From the NCBI GenBank assembly GCA_031310005.1, contig CM062386.1, forward strand, positions 1,116,001 to 1,180,000: a DNA stretch of 64,000 nt, read 5' to 3'. This DNA comes from Dactylellina haptotyla (lineage: Eukaryota; Ascomycota; Orbiliomycetes; Orbiliales; Orbiliaceae). The position numbers and the translations under genes were made by a program. A model generated the notes under the pieces. That model did no database searches. It was not told where the DNA came from and was given only the letters and a program-made list of their open reading frames with translations. Below, one piece after another: positions 1-14,156 of this stretch (positions are counted from its first letter, which is position 1; the number at the start of each line of letters is the position of its first letter).

Positions 1-3000
1 AAAGTAACTCGTGCCGCTACCAGGGTATCAAGGGTTTCCAATCAAGTGGTTGCAATTATCGATTGTTATCGCAACTTTTAATATCGGATCTTCTAGGTTC
101 GGAAAAGAAGGTAATTATCGGACGAACCTAGCAGAGACGTGTTTTGTTACCTCACCATCCTTGCGTAAGCCATCTTCACCATGGTCGAGCATAGCGCTCG
201 CTGGATCAGGAAAGCGACGAGTGGAACGGCTCGAACTATCGATAGTTAGTTCCTATGAAACCAAGGTTGTGCTTGGTGTAGTGCGGTTTTTTGCAACAAG
301 GGCGGTAAATACGGGTTATTCTTGATAAACCTTCCGCGACGAAAAGACTGCTTTGCGACGGTGTGACGAGTCATTCGTCAACTCAGTCCGTCTTCCCGCT
401 TCCGTTGATCGACACGAATTACTCTCAATACTATCCGTGTCTCGCGTATATATGCTCCTTGTTCAATTGTTTTTGTGATTAACATTCCATCTTGGATTGG
501 AAGCTTAACCAGCAGAGTCAGAAAACGGCAATTGGACGGTAAGTGTAAGCATCAATTCCAAGCGCTCGATCTACGCATAGTTATGCTCAAAGACGAGTGT
601 CGAAGACATCTATTGACGTGTATGAGACCACGAGCGCCACATCGGTATGTTGGCATATGTTCGGAAATAACCATCTACTTTCCCTCGGTTTACAAGGTAA
701 GGGATGTCTGTCCGTCGTCGGATTTGAACAGTTGACCCGAGCAAACAGCGTTCGCAAACATGGCCCGCGAGCTCCGCTTTGCTGAAATGGTAGCTAGTAT
801 CTGCACCATGCAAGTTCTTGACATATCGCGATGCCAGATGCAGAATTTGAAATGTTTCTCCGCTACAGTTTAATTGATCTTCAATTGGGAAGCCGTAAAC
901 AGGTCCGGTGAGTTGGGAACTGTTGCATGTTTGGGTGACATGTCCAATGGGAAGCCGAGGAAGATTCGGGGCGCTTTAGTTTAAAGGGTCTTGGCAGCTG
1001 CGACCTTCCGTGCAATGCAGTCGAGACAATTGTAAAAGCTGATGCAGAACTGAGAGGATGCAGAAGTCCTTGAGCAAGAAGCAGATATTTGCTGCACTCG
1101 ACCCCGAAGTCTCAGATTGCGATACGGATGATAGGATACCATATGCTGGGACGTCTTCACCGTTTATCGTCGCGCTCTTTCTCTCGCCTCGTGGAGTTGT
1201 CGAGCGGCGCTATCGCGTCTTCGAGGAGGCCGTGCATCCAGCAGTTTCAGCCTGCCTAATCTGGAGAGGGCAGCCGGGGATCGAGAGAGGCTGGACCCGT
1301 GTCTTTGATTTGAGCCTGATCACAAGGCAGCAGCTTCGCAGAGACGGCATCTCGATCAAATCCAGATCGATCGCGTTCCTGGTATACGCCAATATGCAAA
1401 ATCCAATTCTAATTCACATCAGGCCACGCTACCGGGCTGGGGAGAATAGAATTAAACGACTGAGGAGAAGGCCGAGCGACGAGCTGAGAATGCAAATGGA
1501 ACAAACGTGTGCTTCTGTCTCAGGGCTGTCTCATCAGAGTCACCGACCGATCGCGAGCTATGGCGGAGGCTCTTGTTCCTGTTCACTCTGTTATATCCGA
1601 AGAGGGCATGCGAGTGATTGGAAGGAACATGGTGGCTGAGACTCGTTCGCCATCCGCCAGCACTCGCACCGGTGCACCAACTAACGTTAGCGCAGAGGAA
1701 CCGCATCCTCAACACATTCCTCACCTGCGCATGCCCCATGCCGCATCCCCTTACTGCAACCGCCTCGATCCGGCATGCCGCACTGGCCCAGGTCCTCTGT
1801 GAAGATGCCGGAGTCCCCGACAGGTCAATGGCTCGATCCGGGAAAGGATATGACCTGGCTTGGCTCTCCCTTCATTCCATCACGAACCTGACTATCGTCG
1901 CCGGCGATAGCGCATCATCCGTCACTTGCGTGCTATTTTTAGCCTCCTATCTTCTTAATATTCTTCCCTTGGAAGGAACAGGAGAGCAAGAAAGAAAGAG
2001 AAAAAACTTGCTCCTTTTCCCCACGAGGCTTTTAGCATTTTGACAGAAGCTTCAGGTAAGAGATCGACCGTCGTACCACCTGCAGGAAGGAAATTCTAGA
2101 ATGGAGCCCGAGAAGAGAGTTGATCCCAGTCGGCAAAGGGTTTACGTTGCCGAACGTATCCCCACCACACCTCCTGTCTTCCTCGTCACTTTGCTTCTCT
2201 GGGGCATATCCCCATAAGGTAGCGATGTTCACGATGCCGCCTCACAGTTCGCTATTGATTCGACAGGAAGCCTCCTCAGAGCCCAGCGCACGCTTTCTCC
2301 ACATGGCCGTCTGAGCAAACCCGCGTTGAGATCTACGGCAGGAAACCTGCTTTTTCTCGCTGCAGCACTTTCTGGTACCTCGCATTCCTTTTCTTTTGCG
2401 GCTAAAGTCGCCCACGTTGACGTCGCACCAGGCCTAACGAGCCAGCCCCTCTCTCAGGCCAGGCTCAAGCGGTTCCTGATAGACCGCCGTTGTTGACCAG
2501 GTGTGCTACCCTTCGCTTATGGGGCACCCGCTGCTTTTTCCAGATTCCCAGCGAATGCTAAACCTTCGTCTTCGCTCAACCAACCTGCAATATGATGAGG
2601 TGATGCTGCGTCTTGCATACCTGGTTTCGTTGGTCGAGTGGCTTTCGAGCTTTTCGTTAAGGGTAAAGCGACATGCACAAGTCGCTCCCATGTCGATGTC
2701 TTCGCCCAATCGAAAACACACATTCGGTGCGGATAATGTTTTGTGAAGATGAATCCACGTCTCCAAAACCCTGCAGGGACCAGGCGCAAGAAACATTCGA
2801 GGCGACAACAATCGAGAGACATACATTTAGACAGACTTGACATTTATTAATTCTTCTTTTTTCTTTTTCCAACTACATTCCTACGTACTTCAAGTACAGG
2901 GCACAAAATTAAAATAGAAAATTTTCCTCTACAAAATTTTTACAAGCTAGATCCTTTTCCGTCGAAGTTTTTCGTTCCATCTCTCTCCTTGCATTAGAAT

Positions 3001-4595
3001 GAGCAAAAACCTGGTTTCCAACTCCCCACAGTCCCTGGTAGAGCATCACCCCATCGTGAAGCCAACATCCGTTTGCCGCAGGGGCTCGCGTATTCTCAGA
3101 GCAGCATGTAATAACAGCCTATCATGATATCAGAAGCAAGCCATTGATCACATTGAACATGCGCATCACCCCCGCAGGAGTTAAGGTTTTCCAATCGTTC
3201 TGTGGAATGTGCCGTTTAAATCAATGCAGAAACAAGAGAGCCCTGCCTAGTTCTAGGCCATGCTCTTTTTTTTTTTGTTTCGATACAAATGAAAACCCGC
3301 CAACTCATTCGCATCAAAATTTGTCAAAACATGGACAGCTGCGGGCACGATTAATGTGCCACAGGACGCATCTTTCGACTGTCAGATGAAACCTATCAAG
3401 AGTTTCCCCTGGCGTCTCTACAATACCGTCCAGCCATCAACCTTGCACGCATAGTGTTTTGCCACCAGAGGGGATTTCGCTCCCCCCAATCGCAAGATGC
3501 AGTGGCAAGCAACGTCAACATGTGGCGCATGACCGCTTATCTTTTGCGTCGATAGGGCGGGTCCCATTATTCATCAATTTATCCTTTTTGAATGCCTTTT
3601 CGCATTCCCGATATGTTCTCCTGCGTCAAAAAAGCTTTAATCTTCGCGTTTTATTTTCTTTTCTCCTTGTTTTCTTTTTTGTCCCTGTAGCTTGCTTGCT
3701 CCTGTTGTTATCTCACATGCTGTGGCGCGTACGGAGGCAGTTCCTGGCCCGGAGGGACCAATGGTATTTACGTGAACAAGGTTTATGGGTTACTTTTTTT
3801 ACACACGATATTCTACGATAGGCTCCACAATTAATGCCTTCTTTTTTTTTTTCACTCTTCGCACGGGTGTGGCGGTGGGAGCTGGATTTCTGCGGTCTTC
3901 GGGTTTCTTCTTGGAAAAAAAAAAAAAAGGTTTCCCCCATCTTTTAATTATGTTACTTTTCGTAGCCTCTTTTTATGTACTCGATGGGAAAAAATAGTGA
4001 GGCACCGAAAAGGTAGTTAGTGTGATATGTCTGTGTGTCAAAAGGTAATACAGGTAAATGTGTCCTTGCCACTAGCTAGTGTGAGTGCGAAGGGTATCAA
4101 AAAAGAATCGAAATGAGAAAGAGGTAAGGGAGAATCGAATGTGTCAAGAAAAAGTGTATGTGCAGAAGAAAAAAAGGTAGCGCACTTAAAGTACATTGTT
4201 TGAAGATTGGAGGAAGGGCAGGTTTAAACCTGTGTATCTTATTCATGATGGAAAAGCATGCAATAAATTCGTGATATTCGAAAATATACCGCCAATTGCC
4301 AAAGGTTTAGGAAGGAAAGATAAGGATGAAAAAGGAAAGGAAAGAAGAAAAAAGCTGGAAAGAAAAACGCATACCCCAAAAACCCCGAGACTGCTTAGAA
4401 AATTCATGAAATCTGGAAGGAGATAAATCGGAAGAAAAGCCGTGATGAACAAGATGGAGAAAGGGTATACTCGATAAACTAGAACGATCAACGTTGTCAA
4501 GAATGAAAAGCCTACAGAAATACTGTACGGTAAAGGACAAGGCTCGCACAAAGGAAATCCGTGTAAATGTGTTTTGATAGCTGCTCATCTTTCGA
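1..4595. other. Gene-free stretch
   Basis: I see no supportable gene here. Open frames up to about 190 codons exist on both strands, but they overlap one another, lack splice-consistent continuation and have no recognisable motif. The right-hand end is the 3' flank of the coiled-coil gene that ends at 4596. Homopolymer T and A runs are frequent between 3240 and 4200. Confidence 0.5.
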
Positions 4596-5990
4596 TTAAT
4601 CGAAGAGTTTGCGTCCCAGAGCCTTGAGGTGCTCGTTTTCCATCCTTAGCCTCTCTATCTCATCGCCTCCTTGAAGCGTGAGATCTTTCCTTAGTCTTTC
4701 GTTTTCAGTGCGTAGTCTATGAAGCTCCTTATTCTGTTGGTTGACCTCTCTGTCTAGATCTGTCAGCCTCGACTCCAATTCTCGAATCCGATTCATGTGG
4801 ACCGAGCTCTCCGAATCGAGAACATCCTTAATGCTGGACCGAGGTATTTTTATCCTGAGATATGTCTCTTCCTCAATGTGGGTATCCAAGCTATCGAATG
4901 GATATGCTCGCTTTCTGGGATTAGATGGCGTGAACCCGGTGGCGCTCCTGCCCTCATTTGCGACAATTTGCGAAACGGGACCCATAGGTGGCGCTTCTGG
5001 TGGGGAACTGATATGGGTTGATGTTGAGACTGCGGCTGCCGCTCCGGCCCAGTGATGCCCAGGATTGGCAGAGGATGGATGCGCTGATGTCGCAGATGCC
5101 TGCGCGGAACTCGCCTCCGCCAGGGAATTGAGTCTCGAGTGTGAATGAGGGCTTGGTGGTGGAGGCTGGGAAGTTTGCAGGGGCGGCAGAGACGAAGGGT
5201 GTCCTCTATAAGATTCGGTTGGATGTTGGTCGTGCGGGTGAGGAAATGAAAAGCTGTGGGTCGGGCTCAAGTTTGGTCTCGACGGTGTTGATATCGAGGA
5301 TCGAGAGCGGAAAGCTGCAGCGGCGTTATACATATCATCCTACGAAGAATTCCCTCGAGTGTAAGCTGATGCCTCCTGATTTCGAAGGGGTGAAAATGGA
5401 GAGCTGGATCGTGAATCCGAAATTATTTTAAAACAAAAATATTTTTAATATGGGGACAAAGGAAGGAAAGGAAAAGGTGCTGGTGAAAAGGATGGATAGC
5501 TGGTGTCAAAAAGGAAAATACGAGTTAGGCAGAAATGCATACCTTCACCGCAGTAACTTTTGCATTCGAAATGGCTTGCTCGAGATAACCCAGATCCTGG
5601 CTGCTTATTTGCGAGGTCGATATATAGGGCCACGGATAATTCTGCTCGTCGGAAGGCACGAACTTGAGGCCCAGTTCTCGGACGTATTTGGTGCTCGTTA
5701 TCTTTGCGGGTTCGATCTCGATCTTGTGTTGTTCGTCTGGCCAAAATTGTCAACTGTCAGCATGTGGGCCGGGACTGGATCTCACTTTTCAATGACAAAT
5801 TGAAGGGTCCGAGGGTCGAGACATAAACAACAAACGCTGCTGCAGCAAAACAACCGAAAGGGCACAACTTACTGATGAGGCTCGCCAGCAACGCTCTGGC
5901 CTTCGTGCTTCTCTGTGATCGAGCTGCGTTCTTCATGGCGGCGCGCTCTTCCTTGCTTTGACGCCCTTTATTGCTTTCTTCGTCGGACAT
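4596..5990 (-). CDS. Unrecognised protein with C-terminal coiled coil
   Basis: I do not recognise this gene. Three exons join in phase: 5873..5990, 5543..5736 and 4596..5339, giving 351 aa. Intron 1 has donor GTAAGT, a CTGAC branch and acceptor CCAG; intron 2 has GTATGC and TAG. The N-terminus (about residues 1-40) is charged and Lys/Arg-rich, starting MSDEESNKGR. Residues 40-104 form a compact segment containing KYVRELGLKFVP and NYPWPY that looks folded. Residues 115-240 are Ser/Pro/His-rich and probably disordered. A basic patch NPRKRAYPF, a possible nuclear signal, comes before residue 270. The last 65 residues or so have a heptad pattern (RIRELESRL, ELHRLRTENERLRKDL) predicting a coiled coil without a bZIP basic region. 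A nuclear role is only a guess from the basic patch. The first exon is the least certain part. Confidence 0.7.
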
Positions 5991-6593
5991 GTTGTCGAGT
6001 TCGGGGCGAGTTTTTCTTTCCCTCGCTCTGGCGGGTGGTTGTGGTGGTGGTGGTCTAGGCTAGTTTTCTCGGGTGATCCCTATAGCCCATTGAGGGCTTC
6101 GATTATAAAATGCGGCGCAAACAGGAAGTGCCAGAAGGTGGTTGTTCGTGCTGGGGCGGGGCTGAAAGCTTGCTCGCTGGGTAAAAGCAATCGAAGACAC
6201 TTATATATAGAGTATTTTTTTTTTCAAGAAAGAAAAGAAATAAAAATAAACCCCAAAGAAAGATAAAATAAAATATGAGAAAGGGCGGTCGAGAAGGTTT
6301 GAGATGTGTGAATGAGGCTCAGGTTTGCGCGAGAGGGAGGATGGGTGGAGAGTTTTCCTTTTGAGGGGAGCAATGCTACTTTTGTGCTCTTTGGCGGGAA
6401 CAAACCGTTGACTGACAGGTGGGTGCTCGAACACTTTGTGCGGTCGGTATGCAGACACAAAAGAAACTGGGATCTGGCGCTATATAACAGCAGCGTAGGA
6501 AACGGGGGCTCCCCGGGTGAAAGAGGCAGTCGAGGTTTATAACAAGGCCAGCCGGTGGGGTGCTGTTATGCTCTTCCTCAGTGCGAGTGCGTA

Positions 6594-6627
6594 TGTGGTG
6601 TGTGTGTGTATGTGTGTGTGTGTGTGG
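6594..6627. repeat. TG-rich microsatellite
   Basis: Alternating TG dinucleotides with two interruptions, lying upstream of the coiled-coil gene that starts at 5990. Confidence 0.8.
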
Positions 6628-9600
6628 TGGGAGCTGGTGGGATGGGTCGATCCAAGACGACGACTGTGATTGATAGTCGCAGCGAAAAGGAAGAAGACCG
6701 AAGAAAAGCGATATCCACGAGAAGAAGAATAAAAGAAGCTCCGGAAAAACTAAGAGGGAAAAAGGAATTATGAAAAAGAAAAGAAGAGGAAAAAAGCTGG
6801 AAGTCTGAAAAAGCAAGGAGGACAAAAGGAAGAAGAAAGAATAGAAAATAAAATAAAATAGAAAAAAAAAAGAGTCAAGAGGCTAAGAGGGGTTCCAACT
6901 CGGGTCAGAAGATCTTTTGATGGGGGGAATAAACAAGATGAGGAGGGCCTCTTGTGTGAAAAGATGGGGCGATGTGTGGTAACTGTGACGGACTCGCTCT
7001 GGCTGGTTGACTGATGCCTGCTGGCTGTCTAAGCCAGTTGTTCAGTTAGGTTCTCTTAGCAGCAGAGCAGAGTGGTCTCGGAGCGCACGTCTAGTACGTC
7101 TTCGGCACACGGTAAACAAAGAAGACGAAAGGGAAGGGAAGGTTACTGGCACCAACCACAGCCGGAAAGTTGACCGAGGCGTCGAGGGAGGCAATCCACG
7201 GACCGTGAATGACGATGATGTGCCCTGAAAATCCGCCTCTTTCTGGTTCCCGATGTTCGAGGAGCGGGTACACAGCAAACTTCGATCTGACTTTGAAGAG
7301 AGAGGGAAGAGGGAGGTTGTGTACGGCACTTGCTGTGGCGCACGCAATCTATAAATATGAGCAAGGTATCTTGCAGATGGGCACACCCCGGAAGGGCCCC
7401 AAAGTCATGCAGGGTTCCCATTAAAATTTGGTGGGTGGCATTAGTGGATTTGGGTTGTCGCAGGAATCGAAAAAGAGAGGGGAAAAACCAGTGAACAGAA
7501 AAAAATAAAAAAATTATCTGTTCCCTCTCTTCTTTGGGCGTTCGGTTCCCGTTGGGTGTTTGACTGGGGGCCTAGGTTTGCTAGCCGCCTCATATCCGTC
7601 TTCTTGTGTGGGAAGGGCGGGCCCTGCGGGTGGGCTGGCCTCTTCGTCTTCCCACTTGCTATTTTTTCGTCTCGAAAATTCTGTTTGCCCGGTTCTTGCC
7701 AGCATCGTCGGATGTTGACAGTGTGATTCGAGAGGTGTCGGTGAGGGGTGTTTTGTAAATCAGGTGTACCTGCAGAGTATCGCTTTGCTTCTCAGAGTCG
7801 CCAGAACCTACCTCTTCGATACCTCCCATGTACCGCGGCCGGTGTGGATGCGTTTCGCCTCCGAAACAAGGGCCCCTCGAATCTCATTTGTCTTCTGTAG
7901 CCATTCGAGTGCGACATTTCCTGCCGACACAGATCAGCCCGTAACACTAGACTTAAAGGGATACATTGCTTGAGAAATCGCGCGCTTGGATCCCTATTGC
8001 GAATGGGGGCTGCGGAACATGCTGATGCGGCACTGCAGCTGGTAAGGCTACAGTGTGCGGCAGATTCCCCCCAAAGCCGCCACGCCCGCGATTGTTTGGA
8101 GAGACCGCTCACACTTCTTCGCAATCAAGGGTACGAAATTTTGAAGGATCTCTCGCCCTCTTTGTTTCGAAACAAAAGGCTGACAGCTAATTCAACGGCG
8201 GGCCAACTTTTATCGCAATCCCACTCAAGATACGTTTAATTGCAGGTTTCTCGCAACGTTCTCGTTTGCGCACACACACGCAGCAGGGCACAAAAGAGAA
8301 GACCAGCTCTTAGCACGCAACATATTATCCAGCTGTCATGTGAGCTCGTGAACCTTCTTTTTCGTTATGCGCTTGCCGACGGGTGTCCAACGACCTGTCA
8401 TTCCACCTCTTTGTCATATCGCAACTGCCAATTTTAAATAAAAACGAGTAGGGGTGGCAGCTAGTATATCATAGTTTCGAAATCCATACGTTCTTGCGCG
8501 GCCACCTGTATATCCGCTGCATTTAGCAGAGATTGCGAATACCTCGTTTTCTTTTGTTTTCCTTTCTTCGTCGAACGAGAAAATGACAGGCCGCAGACCA
8601 ACCGGCAGGGAGGTCGTCGCTTCCATGAACCGAAGTGTGATACGAAAGTAATAATCCGACAGAATAACCACACCAGAACAATGCAGTGCGCGGTGGTGGT
8701 CTGGACAAAGGGCTCACATGCTCACCTCGCCAATTGCTTCCTCTCTTAATGCTTGTGGGGAAAATGAGGCCCTCGGTGGCACTCAATAGTACCCTATATT
8801 ATAGCAATTAAAAAGTCCAGGCTCTCTGTAAGCTTTGGCCTTGTCCTTCCGAAAAATCCTTAACGTTGGTCTGTTATACCCTCGTTCAGGTTCTCAGGAC
8901 CTTGGGAAGACAACACACCAGAGCCAGACGGACCTTGCCATCCCCAATCTATTTGAGGAAGGGTGAGAGATGAAGGAAATTCCATAATCAGGAAGCTAAT
9001 TCGTAAAGTTCGATATAATATATTGCTCGCCCTCGAGGGCTGATGCTTGAAAGGCGGTCCGGAGATGAAATTCCCATTTGGTATGTTTTCTTTGATTTAC
9101 TGATCAAGATATCTTGCCTTATACGCTAGTCGATACGCGATAAATCTCCTGCCGTTTGAGGGCTTATCCTCGCTTCCAAAAGGCTCACGACACGGGATAT
9201 CCCAGCGGTCAAGCCCTCCCAAAATGATAAATCCCTTTAGTAAACAGTTGTCTGTTTGCATCCTCATTTGGCATTAAAAGCAAAATAAACATGCATACGT
9301 GCAGAGTCGAGTCCCGAGTGTGATCGGGGCATTAATCAAGACATTAGCAATCCCATCTTATCGGTGGGGGGGAGGCACTTGACAGTTCTGCCATCCGGAC
9401 GGGTGGAGGTCTCTGGCGTTCGCCTGGGAAAGCCACTGCAAGCAACCACACTGTCGCGATGCATGATGTCAATTGAGAGATCCCAAGAATCTTCTCAGCG
9501 AGGAATCTGGATTTGGGTTCTATATCAAGCCAATAATATCATGTAATCTCGGAGCTGTTGATCTTATCGCTGTAGATATAGGGTTAGACGTCGATGACAG

Positions 9601-9832
9601 CGGCTCGTGTTGAATGGTCAAAGAAGGAAAGATAGCCCCGCTTCTAAAGATACCCACAAAAATTAGGAGATTTATCGAAAGAGGGTCCACAAATGTGACG
9701 AGCCGACAGCTAGCAGGCAGCTCTTATTATCTAGACGATTGTTGAATATGCAATATTTGCGGTCCTTTAAGGGGGGTGTGGTTGTTGTTGAGGAAGTTGC
9801 TCCGGCGCGCATGCATGGCACGAAAAGGAAAT

Positions 9833-9856
9833 GCGTTGCTGCGTTGCTGCGTTGCT
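9833..9856. repeat. Three tandem GCGTTGCT octamers
   Basis: Three perfect head-to-tail copies of GCGTTGCT followed by a decayed fourth (GTGTTGTC), about 280 bases before the eS1 start codon. It could be a simple minisatellite or a cluster of factor sites in a ribosomal-protein promoter; the sequence does not decide. Confidence 0.6.
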
Positions 9857-10137
9857 GTGTTGTCCGACATGTGATCCGAAATCTGTTTGCGCCTTTTGCT
9901 GATAAGATAAGGGCAACCAGCCCAAACCCTCCCAGCAAAAATTGAACGGCCCTTCCCTTTTCGGTGTTGTGTGGGAAAGCCCTTCGCTGTGAGGACCTAT
10001 CTCGAAATATCGCCTAGCATCAATCAACTTCGACATTCACGACCTTCGACAACATCCCGGCCGCCACCACCTAACCCTCCATCCGATTCGCATCGATATT
10101 ATATCTCGACACTCGCGGGTCTTAACGATTATCCAAC

Positions 10138-11225
10138 ATGGCTGTGTATGTTTCTGCGCTCGCGTCGATGGATTATATTCAATACTTTTGGATATGGGGA
10201 CTAATTGATGGATTTTGTCGAACAGAGGAAAGAATAAGCGTTTATCCAAGGGCAAGAAGGGTCTCAAGAAGAGGTACGGATTGACACCGGAGCGAATTCA
10301 ACTGGAATTATCATCGTAGGGAGGACAGACATAGCTGATGGATATTGTTTCAATTAGAACCGTCGACCCATTCAAGAACAAGGACTGGTACAACCTCAAG
10401 GCCCCGTCGATGTTCCAGGTCAGAGAGTGAGTAAACGACATCCAATGCCAATAAGTTCAAACACCAGAACGATGGACATGGTGGCTAAAGGAAATCCTTG
10501 GTAAACAGTGCCGGAAAGACTCTTGTCAACCGAACCAGCGGTTTGAAGAACGCCAACGATGCTCTCAAGGGCCGTGTCTTCGAGGTCTCCCTTGCCGACC
10601 TTCAAAAGGATGAGGGCCACTCTTTCCGCAAGATCAAGCTACGCACCGACGAAGTCCAGGGCAAGAACTGCTTGACAAACTTCCACGGCCTCGATTTCAC
10701 CTCCGACAAGCTCCGATCTTTGGTCCGCAAGTGGCAAACTCTCATCGAAGCTAACGTTACCGTCAAGACCACCGATGACTACCTCCTGAGATTGTTCGCC
10801 ATCGGCTTCACCAGCAGACGGCCAAACCAGATCAAGAAGACTACCTATGCCCAATCTTCCCAGATCCGTGCCATCAGGAAAAAGATGACTGAGATCATCC
10901 AGAGGGAAGCTTCCAGCTGCACTCTTGCTCAGCTCACCACCAAGCTCATCCCAGAAGTCATTGAGCGCGAAATCGAGAAGGCTGCTCAGTCCATCTACCC
11001 TCTCAAGGATGTATGTCAACAATTTCTACCCCTCTTCTTGTCAAATCTTTCAAATTTTGATATTAACATGTTTTCCAACAGGTCCACGTCCGAAAGGTCA
11101 AGCTGTTGAAGCAGCCTAAGTTCGACCTCGGTGGCCTCCTCGGTCTCCACGGAGACTCCACAACCGATGACAGCGGCCAGAAGGTTGAGAGAGAATTCAA
11201 GGAGAAGGTTCTGGAGTCGGTGTAA
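10138..11225 (+). CDS. rps1: 40S ribosomal protein eS1 (S1/S3a)
   Basis: Component of the small cytosolic ribosomal subunit, near the mRNA exit and the eIF3 contact region. Five exons join in phase: 10138..10145, 10226..10273, 10358..10426, 10509..11010 and 11082..11225, giving 256 aa, the normal length for fungal eS1. The N-terminus [18 protein letters not shown], the [15 protein letters not shown] segment and VNRTSG are hallmark eS1 sequences, and the C-terminus ends in the usual [12 protein letters not shown]-like segment. The first exon is only 8 bases, so an ORF search misses the true start; the ATG is fixed by the conserved MAVGKNK after splicing. Intron-rich 5' ends are common in fungal ribosomal protein genes. 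The next gene, Rbx1, is convergent and 2 kb away. Confidence 0.97.
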
Positions 11226-13215
11226 ATCGTCTTTGCATTGCCTTCTTTTTTGTTCTTTTTATTTATTATATACCTCGTCCCTTTTTTCCCTCTCGAGTAC
11301 CCTTAATCATGAGCGTTCCTCAGAATCAAATTCATTGATCACAATATCTCTCGGTTTCTCTTTATACGCCACAGGAACTTAAAAGAACAGTATAGAGCCG
11401 CCTCTTCCTATATTTGTTCTTACTTTCTCTCCCCCTCTCTACAAACTACGACGGCCGGGTAAAACGGACACACACGCCAATTACCTCTTGAAACGACGAC
11501 ATGTCATCTATTTATCTTTTTTATTGATGAGAAACCGAAGAAAAAATCCTTGTATACAGACCCTCATCATACTTTTCTCCCACCCGCCAGAACCAAACCT
11601 CCTCATTCTCATGTCCTTTGTCATTGATCCGTTTTATCACACATCATGGGCTTCTTTTTGAATAATTGTTTTTATATATTACGGGTTTTTCTTTTTCTTG
11701 TGTAGTAAACGGAGAACCAATGGAACTGTACTCCAAAAGCAACATAAAACGCCAGCTTGATGATTATAGTGATCGATGAGACGTCAGTGAATATCTAAAT
11801 TTGTCTGTGATGCATATAATATTACGCCATGTATTGTGCATCATCCCGTAGTAACCGTATCTGACGTCAAATAGTAGCTCACGGATGAGGCGGAAGCAGT
11901 TCAGCTGCGCGATAAGTAATCTAGCAGATCAACATGGAACTGATTCCCTTGTCTCCCAAGCCGGACTGCCACCCAGTCTGGCGAAGTCTTATTATAACGG
12001 CTATGTCTACTTGAAGGACCCAGTTCTATGCCTTGTACATGTCACGATGAGCTAAGCTTTCATTCTTGCCCTTGCCGGTTTCCAGACTTACATCGGACTG
12101 TCGCAAGCAGGCGGCGGATATTGATATCCATGCGGGCGCACGGCTTCTCCGCGCAGGAGCGAATGGGTGACTTCGAAACCCGCTGCCATAGATAGAGAGG
12201 CCCGAAACTTTACTCCCTTCTTTGCAGGAGAATTTTCCAAAATGCGAAAAAAAAAAAGCCAATTCTTCCCCAACCACCTCGATTGCAATTGGCCATTTGA
12301 CTCATGCGCGCCGAAAAGCAACAATCACACAGTCAATTATAGAAAATTATAGACGAGATTATAGACGAGAAAAAATGAGTTCACACGCAAGAGGCGGAGA
12401 TGTCTGTGGCTGTGAACCACTCAATGCGTTTCTCCTGCGCCTCACCAAAACAGCCCCCTCACTATCATTCATTCATTCGAATCCAGACGTAAAATATGCA
12501 TGACACCCTGGCAAGGGGGGGTCGTCGTCGTGCCATGCCGACAAATCACCACGAAGCACAAGGAGCACCTTTCGCACTCGGAACATTTCCGCCCTCCCTT
12601 CCGTTCCCCTTGACTGAGTCACCCGCTCACTATCAATCACCACAGCGATAAAACATTCCATGTCGCAACGGAGAGATACAGCGGACACGAGAGGTGTTCT
12701 ACACACCATGTTTCTATAGCATAACTTGCACGGATTCACATGCTACGAACATTTTGTACCTTTAAAGCGTACCCAGATGGAAACGAATGCCTTCGTCGCT
12801 GCCGCACACGGGGCAAGCAAGTGATATATCGTATCGTAAAGGAAGCCGACCCCTCCAAAAAGACAGGCCTCCTTTTTTTTCATGATTTTTGTCCCGCCCT
12901 CCTCCGTCATACATTTATAACTAGAGCGTGGTTTAAAAGATCAAAATGTAAAAAATTCATAAAGCGCTGGATTTTTAGCTCCCAAAAAACCACAAGGAAA
13001 GTAAAGAAGAACAAAAAAAATCTACGGGAAATCTCGGAATTGACGCCCTTTGGCAGCTGTCAATGCAGGATGATGCAGATAAAGATAGATAAGACGGTTT
13101 CCCTCGTTTTCTTGTTGTTGCCAATCGCATATGATAATGCGAGGGGGTATCTCTCGGCGAGGGCGAACCCATGCGTATGTGTGTATGTTCCGATGGGAAC
13201 CCCGTTTCCCGAAAT
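11226..13215. other. Convergent intergenic region
   Basis: This is the 3' flank of eS1 and the 3' flank of the minus-strand RING-box gene. An open frame of 159 codons at 12740-13219 has unremarkable composition and no motif, so I do not call it. Confidence 0.5.

Positions 13216-14156
<941 letters not shown>

Larger units (their letters stand above)
5991..10137. other. Long divergent intergenic region
   Basis: This region lies between two divergently transcribed genes and holds no supported CDS. The stretch 6655-6870 is purine-rich on the plus strand, hence pyrimidine-rich in the sense of the minus-strand gene, and may be part of its leader or promoter. A TG microsatellite lies near 6594-6627 and a GCGTTGCT triplicate at 9833-9856. 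Confidence 0.5.

Noticed and set aside
1058-1639. 193-codon open frame on the plus strand
   Set aside because: Overlapped by open frames on both strands, Arg/Ser/Cys-rich with no motif, no flanking splice signals that extend it.
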